A program made the position numbers and the translations under genes. Positions 17,780 through 27,613 of a DNA stretch of 64,000 bases are shown in pieces; position 1 is the first letter of the stretch; every line of letters begins with the position of its first letter. The notes beneath the pieces are model-generated. The model did no database searches. It saw only the letters and a list, made by a program, of their open reading frames with translations, and was not told the DNA's origin. This stretch comes from Ignavibacteria bacterium UBA7675 (GTDB lineage: Bacteria > Bacteroidota > Ignavibacteria > Kapaibacteriales > UB7675): the NCBI GenBank assembly GCA_002483085.1, contig DLHF01000026.1, positions 1 through 64,000 on the forward strand. The letters run 5' to 3'.

Positions 17780-18985
17780 ATGCAACAACATACATCTGCT
17801 GATTACTCTTCCACGCCGTCCGTCCCTCCTACAGGCAGTGAAGCCATTCGTTTTTTTGCTATTCTCTACCGGCACAAACTCCTGATTCTGCTTGCCGTGA
17901 TGGTAAGTACTGGTGTGAGTATCTTTGCTGTACTGAATATGAAAAACTGGTTTGCTGCTACGGTGAACCTCGTACCTCCAAAGACATCCGACATAAGTGG
18001 ACTGGCGGGCTCGATCTCTTCCACGCTCAAGGATTTTGGCCTTTCCAAGCTCACTGGCGGAGCTGCCGAAGGCTACTCTTATCTCGTCATCCTTCAGAGC
18101 CGCCGCTTGCAGGATTCGCTGATCAAAGAGTTCGACTTGGCGAAAGCGTACAAAATATCGCCCAAAAAAATGTCGGAAGTGCGCGAAGCTCTTTCTGAGA
18201 ATCTGGAAGTGACCTTTGAAAAGGAAGGCAACTACACAATCACAGCTTGGCATACCGACGGAGAAACGGCTGCGCGAATGGCTAATAGAACTGCCGAAAT
18301 TGCCAATGTCATTGCCAATGAAGTCGTGCACACCGAAGCGACAAACAACCGATTGTACGCTGAGCGAAGGATAAACGAAACCCAAGTGAGCTTCCAGCGA
18401 GCTGCCGACAGTCTGAATAAATTCACACGGCGCTATGGCATTTATGCCCCGCCCGAGCAAGCTACAGCAGCAGCCAACGCTATTGCCGAGCTGAAAGCCC
18501 AGGTGATCCAGCAGGAAATGCGCGTGGGAATGTACGAATCACAGTACGGCAAAGGCGATCCCGCTGTTATGCAGCAGCGCCAGCTTCTTGCCGACCTCAA
18601 GCAACAAGTAAACAAAGTAGAAACCGAGCCCGGATTTGTAGGCGACTTCTCTATTAAAGGCGGAACAGCTATAGGCGTGGAATACTTGCGGCTGATGACG
18701 GATGTGGAAGTATTTGCGAAAATGAAAGCATTTCTTCTCCCTATGCTCGAACAGTATAAGCTGGATGAGCACCGCAGCCTGCCCAACCTGTATGTGCTGG
18801 ACCCTGCGGTTACGCCCGATAAAAAGGGAAGGCCCCGGCGCTCGCTCATTGTTGCAGGAGCAGCATTCGGGACCTTTGTTCTTTCGGTGCTTATCGTATT
18901 ACTCTGGGATCGCTATCGCCTATTTAAAGAAGCGTATCCGGCGATATTTGCAAAAAAACGCAAGAACGAAACAAAACCAGTATAA
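17780..18985 (+). CDS. Wzz-type chain-length determinant / polysaccharide co-polymerase
   Basis: Inner-membrane protein of 401 residues. A first transmembrane helix near 35-55 (LYRHKLLILLAVMVSTGVSIFAVL) and a second near 360-380 flank a long periplasmic coiled-coil region. The N-terminal Wzz-like motif and the end sequence VLDPAVTPDKKGRPRRSLIVAGA are typical. These proteins set the length of exported polysaccharide; no tyrosine kinase domain is fused. ATG 17780 is preferred over GTG 17735, with GTG 17774 as another option. No polymerase or transporter gene lies next to it, but a glycan locus sits at the far end of the window. Confidence 0.85.
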   Translation: MQQHTSADYSSTPSVPPTGSEAIRFFAILYRHKLLILLAVMVSTGVSIFAVLNMKNWFAATVNLVPPKTSDISGLAGSISSTLKDFGLSKLTGGAAEGYSYLVILQSRRLQDSLIKEFDLAKAYKISPKKMSEVREALSENLEVTFEKEGNYTITAWHTDGETAARMANRTAEIANVIANEVVHTEATNNRLYAERRINETQVSFQRAADSLNKFTRRYGIYAPPEQATAAANAIAELKAQVIQQEMRVGMYESQYGKGDPAVMQQRQLLADLKQQVNKVETEPGFVGDFSIKGGTAIGVEYLRLMTDVEVFAKMKAFLLPMLEQYKLDEHRSLPNLYVLDPAVTPDKKGRPRRSLIVAGAAFGTFVLSVLIVLLWDRYRLFKEAYPAIFAKKRKNETKPV

Positions 18986-19009
18986 CTAGTTAGTGCGAGC
19001 CGGAAGTCA

Positions 19010-19921
19010 TTAGTTTGTCCGGGCACGCGCCTGCTCGATCAGAGCTTCGAACTCATCAGCCGGGAGGTCGTAGCGCTCATTGCAATACTGGCACACAAGC
19101 TCTGTCTGGCCGAGATCGCGCATCGAGGTCAGTTCTTCAGCCCCGAGCGAGAGCAAAATGGACTTAAAGCGGTCAACAGAGCAGCGACAGAAAAAGTCGA
19201 CCCGTGCGTGATTCGTTTCTCGGTATTCTCCGGGAATAACAACACGAAGTACTTCTTCCGGCGTATAGCCCACGCCCAGTAAATCCGTAATAGGCGTTAC
19301 ATTACGCAAATTGTCCTGAATAGTCACAATCTCGCTCTCTGGCGCTCCGGGCATGGCCTGCACTATCAGCCCCCCGCACTTTATCACTTTGCCTTCGTCG
19401 TCTACACTCACATCGAGCATAACCGCCGACGGCACCTGCTCCGACTGCGTAAGATAGTACGCGAGATCGGTACTGATATCGCCCTTTGCAAGCTCTACAA
19501 TGCCAACAACGGGCTCGAATTGATTATAGAGAATTCTGGTTACCCGGAATAATCCTAAGCCTAGAGCATCGCCCAGCGACGTATCAGTAGAGAAATCGAG
19601 CATGGCCTGTGGATTTTCTACATAGCCACGCACCTCGCCTACCTGCACAGCTTCCGCATACACTCTTTTGAGCGGGCCTTGCCCCATAGCCTCCAGAATA
19701 ATGCGTTCTTCGCCTTTGAGAAACGAGGAAAGCAGTGTAGCGCCAGCCATCAGCCTGCCGAGAAATACAGCAGCTACCGGGCTGAGCCCATGGCGCTCCT
19801 GCGCAGTAATGACTGTATTGGTAAGATTAACGGCACCTACGCGGAAATGGCCGTCGTTTGTTAACCCCCGCACGACACGGTCGCGCTGAAGGAATCGTTT
19901 TAATGCTGAATTCTGCGTCAC
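19010..19921 (-). CDS. hslO: Hsp33 redox-regulated chaperone
   Basis: Cytosolic holdase of 303 residues that becomes active when its zinc cysteines are oxidised. N-terminal core: NLTNTVITAQERHGLSPVAAVFLGRLMAGATLL, then LSSFLKGEERI and VRGYVENPQA. The C-terminal zinc module is FFCRCSVDRF (Cys-X-Cys) followed by LVCQYCNERYDL (Cys-X2-Cys). The start codon is GTG (19919-19921); no ATG in frame lies upstream with family sequence. It is convergent with the Wzz-like gene, with 24 bp between the stops. Confidence 0.95.
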   Translation of the reverse strand: MTQNSALKRFLQRDRVVRGLTNDGHFRVGAVNLTNTVITAQERHGLSPVAAVFLGRLMAGATLLSSFLKGEERIILEAMGQGPLKRVYAEAVQVGEVRGYVENPQAMLDFSTDTSLGDALGLGLFRVTRILYNQFEPVVGIVELAKGDISTDLAYYLTQSEQVPSAVMLDVSVDDEGKVIKCGGLIVQAMPGAPESEIVTIQDNLRNVTPITDLLGVGYTPEEVLRVVIPGEYRETNHARVDFFCRCSVDRFKSILLSLGAEELTSMRDLGQTELVCQYCNERYDLPADEFEALIEQARARTN

Positions 19922-20094
19922 TTATTTTTGATGTCTAAATGGAACGACCGCTAAAAATGTCGCATTACAAACGAACAATACCAGCCAAGATTGTCAAAAA
20001 TACATTTCTCTGTACTCTACTGAATAAAACATGCGTCTTTTTCGTCTATACCGCGTCTGGTGTGTGCACGGCGCTTATGTAACCTTTTCTTTTC

Positions 20095-20145
20095 CCGTCG
20101 TGTCTATAAACCGTATTTTAGGTAGTCTGATAAGCCCGAAAATTT
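20095..20145 (+). promoter_or_regulatory. Possible promoter of the T9SS cargo operon
   Basis: In the 224-base divergent gap upstream of the 1211-residue gene, TATTTTAG (about 20113-20120) comes close to the Bacteroidota -7 box TAnnTTTG, about 26 bases before the ATG. No clear -33 box is present. The rest of the gap (19922-20094) shows nothing recognisable. Confidence 0.35.
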
Positions 20146-23100
20146 ATGAAACGTTATTCTGATACGGCTATGGCAATGCGATGTGTTTTTGTAGTGTTTG
20201 TAGTATTGCTATGCGCGATGTTTCCTCGTGTTCTGCCAGCACAAATAGTGCTTACAGGAAATAGCAGCACAGGTACGATCATTGCCAAACGCGGAACGCC
20301 GTATTTCAGTGCCGAGCTCGCGGCAACCAAAGGTGGCAAGCCATTTCTGCTGAGTACCAACAATGTGGTGATCATAGAAAATAATGCCAGCTCTGTACCT
20401 GTCGCAGTATCGCCACCCGATAATGGATTTCAGACTGTTACGTGGAAATACACAAACCACCGCATTTCTGCTCAAAATATTACTCCGCACATCCTTGTGT
20501 ACGATGGCAATCAAACCGCAGACGTACCAGTTGCTTCTATGACTGCAGACCACAAGGCGCCCTATGTGCAGTTTCAGGACAGCTTTTCGGAGCGCATCAG
20601 AGAAATCAATTTTGGCGCTGTTACAACAGGCCTCAGCAAAACAATATCCGTAGAAGTACGGGCTATTACCGGCATCAAACTCCCCAACGGAAACGAATTG
20701 CCCGTAAGCATCGATTCGATGGTGATTAAAGGCAACGGCTTTAGTGCGTCGTGGAAAGGCAATTTCGTGTCGACCCAACCGCCGCCTGTCGATATTATCT
20801 CGCCATTTGGCTACAAAGTAGATATCACATTTTCCCCCTCCGATAATTCCTACAGCCGTGGCTCGCTGTTTATTTACTACGACAGCGGCCTGTATGCAGA
20901 GCTCGTCCTCGAAGGCAATTTCTACCTTATGCCCGATGTTTCGGCTATCAAACTGCTTACACCCAATGGCGGTGAGCGATTTGGCCCGTGCGAAGAAGTG
21001 CCAGTGAAGTGGGCTGGCCATGTCGATGGCCTTCCTACAACTGTGGAGTACAGCGTAGATGGCGGCAAGCAGTGGAAAACAGCAGGCCAGAGCAACGACA
21101 GTGCATTTACTTGGCGCGTTCCGGCAGAATTTTCAGACAAAGCGCTGCTTCGCGCATCGCAGCAGCTTACACAGTCAGATATCCAGCAGCTCATAGGCCC
21201 GAAGTTTAAAGTGTACTCGCTGGCGTTCAGCCCCAACGGCAAAAATCTGCTCGCAGGCTACTCCGACGGCTCGATCATAGAGTGGGATGTGGCATCGGCG
21301 ACAATATTGTTCACCTATCCTTCCCCCGGCCCCGACGCCACAGGTAGATCGCATGTACTCGGCCTTGGATACACTGCCGATGGTTCGATAGCAGCGCTCA
21401 TTCACGGTACATCTGCAACAGAACCCTTATTAGCGATATATAAAAGGAATACGACAACCCCGTTTGTTTTCGACGCTCTACCTCTTGGCTTTGAGGTACA
21501 GTCTGCCAGCCTCTCGCCCGATGGCACGCAGATTTTCATTGCGCCAGTCAGCGGAGCGCAGCTCTATGTCTATTCCACTGCCAACGGCGAATTCGTCCGC
21601 ACAGTGGATCTGCCTGCTCCTATAGGAGCAGTTGCCTTTTCATCGGAAACCAAAGTACTCGGTGTAGCTTTACTCGACAACACAGTGCGGCTGCTTCACA
21701 TGAGCGACTTCAGCATTTTTCATACTATACAGCTCAGTGGCATACCGATGAGCCTCCAGCTCGCATTGTCGCCGGACAATGCCTATACAGCCATAGCTGC
21801 CCGCATATCGACTCCTACGCTTACAAGTGCCGTTGAGTCTGAAGTCAATGTTATAGAAACAGCAACTGGACAAATTGTTCGCACGCTTCGCAATGTGGGT
21901 GCCAGTAATTCAGTTGGCATTAGCTTTAGCTCGACAGCGCGTTACCTCGCTATTGGCAAGGTAGGCGTGCCGCAGGTCGGTCTTTGGAATCTCATAGCCG
22001 ATTCGTTCAACGGCCAGTTCGATGGTCATTCGGGTGTTCTTACAGATATTCAATTTAGCCCGGTCGGTACCAATCTGGCCACGTCGTCGGTGGCAGAACA
22101 CGACAATGTGCGGCTGCGCGGTTTTGCTTTCCCGGAACGCGACCAGAGCGACAATTTCTTCAGTATTATGCCGCTTAATATTACGATAAACAGCCCGCTT
22201 TTGCCCCCGACTTATATCGGTGCAGCTTTCGACACGGTGCTGACAGGGGCATTCTGCAATGCAGGCGAAGTGCAGATAATTCTTACGAATGTCCGGCTCG
22301 AAAGTGGTATGAACTTCCGGTTAGTAACACCCTTTGCAGTTGATACCCTTCAGCCCGGCGAATGCTTGTCGTTTGAAGTCGCATTCGAACCGCGCGACAC
22401 GGGCACTATTGCCGACAGGCTTATCTACTCTACATGCAACAGCGAGCTGGCTCTTCCCCTTGAAGCAAAAGGAATGAACAGAGCTATTGCCATGCTTGCC
22501 GATAAGCAGTCGTTTGGCGATATATGCGTTGGCGAGACTATAGAGAAAGAAATTGACTTCCTGCGCAACGACGACCCTATACCGCTTACAATTGACCACA
22601 TAGAGATCAATAATCCGGCATCTTCGCCGTTTACAATTCTCACATCAGTCAGTGGTGTAGTGCTACAACCCGGTGAAACACTGCGCCTGCGCGTGCGATT
22701 CCAGCCCACTGTACGCGGCGACGACAATCGGGTATTCCGCATCTATCACTCGGGACAAAACAAAGTTATTGCAGTACAAACAATCTTGGGGCGTGGCCTC
22801 GGTGCCGAAATTACGCTGCAAAGCAACGACCTGCGATTTATTCCCGAAGCGCCTTCGCGTCCGCTCGTGCTTACTAATACATCCAATATCAGCGTAGTTG
22901 TCGATAGCGTTAATATTATACCAGCCGGTGCTTTTACTGTTACAACTCCTCTTCCAGTTGTGATCCCCGCTGGTGGGCAAGTAGAGCTCGATATCGAGTG
23001 GAATCTCGCTCCAACATCCGATGCCGCACTTTCTACGTTCTTTACTCCCTGTGCCATAGCTCAGACAGCGACAATTGGCCTCTATAAAGCGGCAAGTGTG

Positions 23101-23781
23101 CTTTCCATGCCTGTTGTAGAAGCCGACCCCCGTGGTAGTGCATCCATTCCCATTCGATTCAAAACAATCGAGAGCAAACCCTACAACGGTACTCGTATCT
23201 TTGAAACTGAGTTTACTGTCAATGCTGGCCTGTTTTTGCCCACGTCGATTACAAGCGAATTTGGCGAAGCACAGATTACGCGCAACGATATCACGGGCAA
23301 TCAGCGCATCATCGGCATACGCGTAGAAGGTACGTTCCCAACCGAAGGCGTAGTAGCAGTGGTATCTGGTCCCGCCGGTCTTGCCGAGGTGACGACGTCT
23401 ACGCTCGCGTTTGCAACCGCTCTCCGACCGTGGGGTGAAGCAGTACAAACGACGTTCCAGTCGGGCGATTTCCGCCTGACAGGAGTATGCGGCGACCGGC
23501 GTTTGCTGCCAGTAGGCTCGCTCGCAGTGCAGGCTCTTTACCCAAATCCCGCTCACGGCGCCATTACCGTGGAGTTCGAAGCTCCGGCAGATGGAAATTG
23601 CTCTATCAGCGTCGTGGATGCTCTTGGAACAACAATTCTCGCTCCCTTCCTACGGACAGCCGTTGAAGGACGCAACAGCATACAATTCGTCCTTCCTCCT
23701 GTGGCCGATGGCAATTATCGCCTGATCGTCCAGCAGGGAACATCGGTAACCTCTGCGGCTCTTACAGTTCGCAATCAATGA
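20146..23781 (+). CDS. Large secreted protein with WD40-like repeats, choice-of-anchor domains and a T9SS sorting domain
   Basis: Precursor of 1211 residues with a signal peptide (about 1-29, ending LPA-Q). An N-terminal Ig-like/choice-of-anchor region reaches to about 330. It contains the block IKLLTPNGGERFGPCEEVPVKW. A WD40/beta-propeller region follows at about 335-650, with units such as AFSPNGKNLLAGYSDGSIIEWD and FSPVGTNLATSSV. HYDIN/choice-of-anchor D repeats follow (about 690-1000). The last ~85 residues are a type IX secretion (Por) sorting domain, starting ALYPNPAHGAITVEFE and including DGNYRLIVQQG. It is expected to be exported and anchored at the cell surface. Its stop overlaps the start of the next gene. 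Confidence 0.85.
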   Translation: MKRYSDTAMAMRCVFVVFVVLLCAMFPRVLPAQIVLTGNSSTGTIIAKRGTPYFSAELAATKGGKPFLLSTNNVVIIENNASSVPVAVSPPDNGFQTVTWKYTNHRISAQNITPHILVYDGNQTADVPVASMTADHKAPYVQFQDSFSERIREINFGAVTTGLSKTISVEVRAITGIKLPNGNELPVSIDSMVIKGNGFSASWKGNFVSTQPPPVDIISPFGYKVDITFSPSDNSYSRGSLFIYYDSGLYAELVLEGNFYLMPDVSAIKLLTPNGGERFGPCEEVPVKWAGHVDGLPTTVEYSVDGGKQWKTAGQSNDSAFTWRVPAEFSDKALLRASQQLTQSDIQQLIGPKFKVYSLAFSPNGKNLLAGYSDGSIIEWDVASATILFTYPSPGPDATGRSHVLGLGYTADGSIAALIHGTSATEPLLAIYKRNTTTPFVFDALPLGFEVQSASLSPDGTQIFIAPVSGAQLYVYSTANGEFVRTVDLPAPIGAVAFSSETKVLGVALLDNTVRLLHMSDFSIFHTIQLSGIPMSLQLALSPDNAYTAIAARISTPTLTSAVESEVNVIETATGQIVRTLRNVGASNSVGISFSSTARYLAIGKVGVPQVGLWNLIADSFNGQFDGHSGVLTDIQFSPVGTNLATSSVAEHDNVRLRGFAFPERDQSDNFFSIMPLNITINSPLLPPTYIGAAFDTVLTGAFCNAGEVQIILTNVRLESGMNFRLVTPFAVDTLQPGECLSFEVAFEPRDTGTIADRLIYSTCNSELALPLEAKGMNRAIAMLADKQSFGDICVGETIEKEIDFLRNDDPIPLTIDHIEINNPASSPFTILTSVSGVVLQPGETLRLRVRFQPTVRGDDNRVFRIYHSGQNKVIAVQTILGRGLGAEITLQSNDLRFIPEAPSRPLVLTNTSNISVVVDSVNIIPAGAFTVTTPLPVVIPAGGQVELDIEWNLAPTSDAALSTFFTPCAIAQTATIGLYKAASVLSMPVVEADPRGSASIPIRFKTIESKPYNGTRIFETEFTVNAGLFLPTSITSEFGEAQITRNDITGNQRIIGIRVEGTFPTEGVVAVVSGPAGLAEVTTSTLAFATALRPWGEAVQTTFQSGDFRLTGVCGDRRLLPVGSLAVQALYPNPAHGAITVEFEAPADGNCSISVVDALGTTILAPFLRTAVEGRNSIQFVLPPVADGNYRLIVQQGTSVTSAALTVRNQ

Positions 23782-25754
23782 CATTACAACACATCATGAT
23801 TGGTAGTACAGTGCGTTTTCCCGTGCTTCGCAGGCTATTGCTCCGAAGTGCCGCTTTCGTTGTTGCCGGATATGGCAGCGTGGTTCCGGCTGCAAGCCAG
23901 CAGGCACAATCGCCTCTTATTATTCAGGGAGGCATTGGCGCTTCTTTTAATATGCACACTTCTTCATTCCCCGCCCTGCCAAGTGTGCCAAACTGTTGCA
24001 CGAATTTTACTGGTGGTTCCGGCATCGGACCAGTACTCTTCGGCGGTATAGAGTTTGTACCGCAGGCAACACTTTTTGGCCGCCCCTATCGCGTAGGCGC
24101 AGTCGTGTCGTATAATACGCTGTCGGGTACGCTGAAGGAAGAAGAATTTATAGCCAATGTCATTACCGGCAACACGGTAGAACAAGCATTAGTAGAGCAC
24201 AATATTGAGGCGACCTATGCAGTTCTTGGCGTGGAACCGTACATTGCTTGGTATCCGCTTTCTTTCCCACTTGCAATTCGGGTGGGTGCGCTGGCTGGTA
24301 TCCCTCTTGCACCTGCATATACGCAAAAAGAGACCCTGCTTCAGCCGTCGAATCGCGTATTTGAGACAGGCCGCAACACGCGCAATGAATCCAGTGGCGA
24401 CCTGCCAGATGCAGCGGGTTTGTACGCTGCGGCATCGGTGGGGCTGCGCTACGAACTGCTGTCGTGGAGCAATTTTACCGTTCTGCCCGAAGTACAGTAT
24501 TCTATTGGCCTGACAAATCTGGTTTCGTCCCTCGACTGGAAAGTAAATTCTCTGCGCGGCACTTTGGCTCTGCACTACAGAATCCCAACTCCTTCAGCGC
24601 CGCCCCCTCCACCGCCGCCGCCGCCCCCTCCACCGCCGCCGCCCCCTCCTGCACGACTTGAAATCGCTGTTGCAATGGCGTACAATGGGCAGCCCGTGGA
24701 AAAAGGAGATACAATTGCAGCCTATACAAATGTGCAGCGCACGGTCGACAAATTTGCTCTCATTCCCGTCGTCTTTTTCCCGACCGCTTCAGCCCAGCTT
24801 CAGCCTGTAGCTGGCACTCCTTCCTCTATAGAAGAAGCACAGAAATACGCGCTGGCAGCAGCGGCTGCGTACCTGACCGATCATCCGGGAACAACAGTGA
24901 CGGTAGAAGGCTCCGCTTCGGCAGAAGAACCTCCCGCACTGGCAGCAGAACGCGCTCGGGCAGTGCAAAACTTCCTGATAGAACGCGGTATCAGTGCTCA
25001 TCGTATTGCAACAACTTCGGCAGCCGCGCGGCACGCAGATACACGCTATGAAGAGCTCCGCGAGGAACAGCGCATGGCAATACTGCGGTTCTCCGACAGC
25101 CAGACAACTCTGCCCTACGACATAGCTCGCGAAACCGCTCAGGCCGAACCTGTGTCCTTTTCCGTCCATCCCGAAATTCTCGCTGAAGCCACACCCTATA
25201 CAGTAGAGGGAAGTGCTCGCTTCAACCAGAGAACAGTGCAGGCACTCGACGGCGGCACAACGCGCGTACTGATTACAGCTACAGCAGAGGACAATTCCGC
25301 CGTTCAGCCCCTTGTGCTTGGCTATACCGTAGGCGATGCCACCAGGCAAACTGCTTCTGCCGCAGACACAGTCTATATCCGCCCTGAGCGCCGCGTGGAA
25401 ACTCTCAGCGGAAATCTCGCAGAAACATCGTCGGGCGTTGTGCGCGAGTACGTGCTCGGCTACTTCCCCTTCGACCGTTCGGAGTTCAGCGCCGTCAACA
25501 GCACAGCCGTTGTAGCAGTGCAGGACGCGCTTCGGGCAGGCAAAAAAGTAGAGTTTCTTCCTCTTACTGATAAGTTCGGCTCCGAGGGCTACAACACGTC
25601 GCTGGCACGCGCACGAGCAAAAGCTGCTTTCGCTCTTCTCAACGTTCGCCAGGAAGATATAAGCATAGTAATCCCCGAAAATTTCATATTTTCGAATGCT
25701 ACGCCAGAGGGACGAACCCTGAACCGCTCAGTTCTGGTGCGCATCAGCAATTGA
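23778..25754 (+). CDS. OmpA-family outer-membrane protein with two OmpA-like domains and a polyproline linker
   Basis: Protein of 658 residues with an ATGA overlap with the preceding secreted protein. Signal peptide near 1-41 (ending AAS-Q). Residues ~45-270 look like an outer-membrane beta-barrel (alternating hydrophobic strands such as VEQALVEHNIEATYAVLGVE). A proline run follows (about 272-291). Two OmpA-like peptidoglycan-binding domains are then visible: one at about 330-440 (FPTASAQLQPVAG, then ARAVQNFLIERGISAHRI) and one at about 560-658 (YFPFDRSEFSAVN, then TSLARARAKAAFALL and TLNRSVLVRI). The protein probably tethers the outer membrane to the wall. Adjacency suggests joint function with the T9SS cargo. 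Confidence 0.85.
   Translation: MTLQHIMIGSTVRFPVLRRLLLRSAAFVVAGYGSVVPAASQQAQSPLIIQGGIGASFNMHTSSFPALPSVPNCCTNFTGGSGIGPVLFGGIEFVPQATLFGRPYRVGAVVSYNTLSGTLKEEEFIANVITGNTVEQALVEHNIEATYAVLGVEPYIAWYPLSFPLAIRVGALAGIPLAPAYTQKETLLQPSNRVFETGRNTRNESSGDLPDAAGLYAAASVGLRYELLSWSNFTVLPEVQYSIGLTNLVSSLDWKVNSLRGTLALHYRIPTPSAPPPPPPPPPPPPPPPPPARLEIAVAMAYNGQPVEKGDTIAAYTNVQRTVDKFALIPVVFFPTASAQLQPVAGTPSSIEEAQKYALAAAAAYLTDHPGTTVTVEGSASAEEPPALAAERARAVQNFLIERGISAHRIATTSAAARHADTRYEELREEQRMAILRFSDSQTTLPYDIARETAQAEPVSFSVHPEILAEATPYTVEGSARFNQRTVQALDGGTTRVLITATAEDNSAVQPLVLGYTVGDATRQTASAADTVYIRPERRVETLSGNLAETSSGVVREYVLGYFPFDRSEFSAVNSTAVVAVQDALRAGKKVEFLPLTDKFGSEGYNTSLARARAKAAFALLNVRQEDISIVIPENFIFSNATPEGRTLNRSVLVRISN
24597..24653 (+). 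repeat. CCN-rich low-complexity tract encoding the proline linker
   Basis: A short run of ccg and ccc codons (cgccccctccaccgccgcc and repeats) encodes about 19 consecutive prolines inside the OmpA-family gene. Near-perfect repeat units make it prone to length change by slippage in multiples of three. Confidence 0.9.
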
Positions 25755-25884
25755 CATTCCAATGATGTATTCGGGTGAATAGCCACCCACGCCAACGCCG
25801 ATGCGCCTTCTTCGCCAGAACTACTGTGCAGGCGGAGTTTTTATACTGGCGTTTCACAGATGTGAATCATTTGGGAATGGCGAC

Positions 25885-27198
25885 ATGGCTCAGCATCGAC
25901 CTACAGTAGTAGTCATCGGCGGCGGTTTTGGCGGCCTTGCCGTTGCCGGTGGCCTCAGGCACAGCGATTATGATGTGATCATTATCGACCGCACAAATCA
26001 CCATCTTTTCCAACCCCTGTTGTACCAAGTAGCTACTGCGGCCCTTTCGGCTGGCGATATAGCTATGCCTATCCGCTCTGTGTTCCGCAAAGACAAAAAC
26101 ATTTCCGTAGTCCTCGGCGAAGTGCTCTCTGTCGATGAAGCTCGCAGAGAAGTTGTGCTCGGCGATACTGCCGTGCCCTACGACTACCTCATAGTGGCTA
26201 CTGGCACCCAGCCCTTCTATTTCGGACACGAGGAATGGGAGCCCTTTGCAACCGGGCTCAAAACATTGGAAGATGCGTTGGATATACGCGAAAATATGCT
26301 GCTCTCGCTCGAACAGGCAGAGCGCACTCACGACAAAGCAGAGCGCGACAGGCTTACAAATTTTGTGATCGTGGGCGGTGGCCCGACCGGCGTGGAAATG
26401 GCAGGTTCTATTTCCGAAATTGCCCGCAAGACCATGGTGCACGACTACCGGCATATCAATACGGCAAATACACGCATCTACCTGCTGGAAGGCGGTGATC
26501 GCATTCTCCCGGCATTCGACCCCGAGTTGTCGCAGAAAGCAAAAGAAACATTAGAGAAGATGGGGGTGATCGTGCAAACCGGCACGATGGTAACGGATAT
26601 TAATGCCGAAGGTGTGACCACAAACAATGGCTTTATTCCTACGTCGAATGTCGTTTGGGCTGCCGGAAATACAGCTACGCCAGTGCTGCAATCGGTCGAT
26701 GCACCACACGACAGAATGGGAAGAGTGATGGTCGACCCAGATCTCAGCATTCCGGGCTACGATAATATTTTTGTGATTGGCGATGCAGCTCATTGCAAAG
26801 ACGACAAGGGCAATCCGCTTCCGGGCGTAGCACAAGTAGCTCTTCAGCAGGGCAAACACGTTGCGGCTATTCTGAAAGATCATTCGCTGAAAAACCAGCG
26901 CCAACCTTTTCGCTACAACGACAAGGGCTCCATGGCTACTATTGGCCGCGCCAAAGCTATTGCCGAAATCGGCAACTTGAAGCTCACAGGGCTTTCGGCA
27001 TGGCTCGTTTGGTCGGTCATTCACGTGTTCTTTCTCATTGGCTTTCGCAATCGTATTCGCGTGATGTTGGAATGGATGTACTACTACATCACGTTTCGGC
27101 GCGGCATCCGGCTTATCGTTGGCAAGGCCAATCCCAGGCGGCTTATCAGCCGGATAAAACGCACAACTGCTAGCCAAGCCGAAACAACGACGCCGTAG
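25885..27198 (+). CDS. ndh: Type II NADH:quinone oxidoreductase (NDH-2)
   Basis: Non-pumping membrane-associated flavoprotein of 437 residues that passes electrons from NADH to quinone, here most likely menaquinone. FAD-binding motif VVVIGGGFGGLAVAGGL at the N-terminus, then HHLFQPLLYQVATAALS, the NAD-binding FVIVGGGPTGVEMAGSI, NVVWAAGN and FVIGDAA. The C-terminal hydrophobic helix (LSAWLVWSVIHVFFLIGF) fits the membrane anchor. The start at ATG 25885 directly precedes the Rossmann motif; the in-frame ATG at 25801 would add 28 residues with no family character. Confidence 0.92.
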   Translation: MAQHRPTVVVIGGGFGGLAVAGGLRHSDYDVIIIDRTNHHLFQPLLYQVATAALSAGDIAMPIRSVFRKDKNISVVLGEVLSVDEARREVVLGDTAVPYDYLIVATGTQPFYFGHEEWEPFATGLKTLEDALDIRENMLLSLEQAERTHDKAERDRLTNFVIVGGGPTGVEMAGSISEIARKTMVHDYRHINTANTRIYLLEGGDRILPAFDPELSQKAKETLEKMGVIVQTGTMVTDINAEGVTTNNGFIPTSNVVWAAGNTATPVLQSVDAPHDRMGRVMVDPDLSIPGYDNIFVIGDAAHCKDDKGNPLPGVAQVALQQGKHVAAILKDHSLKNQRQPFRYNDKGSMATIGRAKAIAEIGNLKLTGLSAWLVWSVIHVFFLIGFRNRIRVMLEWMYYYITFRRGIRLIVGKANPRRLISRIKRTTASQAETTTP

Positions 27199-27297
27199 CT
27201 CATTCGTCAGTTCCCGTAGTTTTTCATAGTATTAGGACAAGGCATCAGCTCCACAGCGCGGTGCCTTTTTCTTTGCGGGGGCAATGGGGTAGGCTAT

Positions 27298-27530
27298 GTG
27301 GCACGGGCGTCTCCGCTCCTGCGTTCGGTCGCTGTCGCCGGTCGCACAGTCCGCTGCGGCGTTGGCCAAAGGCTGCTCGCTTCGTATGAGCATGGCCACG
27401 CACAAAGAACCTGATTCCTGCAACACCGCCGGAACAGCGCCTTGCCACTTCATGCCCTGCGGTGAAGTCCGGGCAGCGACGCGGCGGATGTGCTGCGCGG
27501 TGCAGAGACCAAAAGCCCGGGCAACGACAA
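27298..27530 (+). repeat. Dispersed composite repeat, copy D (near full length)
   Basis: Forward copy with most modules in order. Left end tgtggcacgggcgtctccgc and cggtcgctgtcgccggtcgc (27298-27347); cggcgttggccaaagg (27357-27372); ctgcggtgaagtccgg (27457-27472); and the right end gcggcggatgtgctgcgcgg with tgcagagaccaaaagc (27481-27516). It fills most of the 415-base gap between ndh and the metallo-hydrolase gene. It has no sensible reading frame of its own. Confidence 0.8.
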
Positions 27531-27551
27531 AAGCGCCACAAACCCATGCTG

Positions 27552-27595
27552 AATAAAAACGCCGAATGACAGAGCATCATCCGGCGTTAGTTTTT
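27552..27595. terminator. Bidirectional intrinsic terminator
   Basis: Stem aacgccg (27558-27564) / cggcgtt (27582-27588) with a 17-base loop. An A-rich tract lies on the left and TTTTT on the right. Read on the minus strand it ends in TTTTTATT just after the metallo-hydrolase stop. On the plus strand it would stop read-through from ndh. Confidence 0.8.
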
Positions 27596-27613
27596 ACAAG
27601 AAAGCGAAGTTTG

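Noticed and set aside
24597..24653. Proline-coding repeat as a CRISPR or VNTR locus
   Set aside because: It is a codon-level run inside an intact reading frame, with no spacers.
27296..27556. GC-rich open frames in repeat-filled gaps (also near 10562-11500, 31256-31522, 41721-41933)
   Set aside because: They share short peptides only because they cross copies of the same DNA repeat; no start signal, no codon-use match and no protein family.
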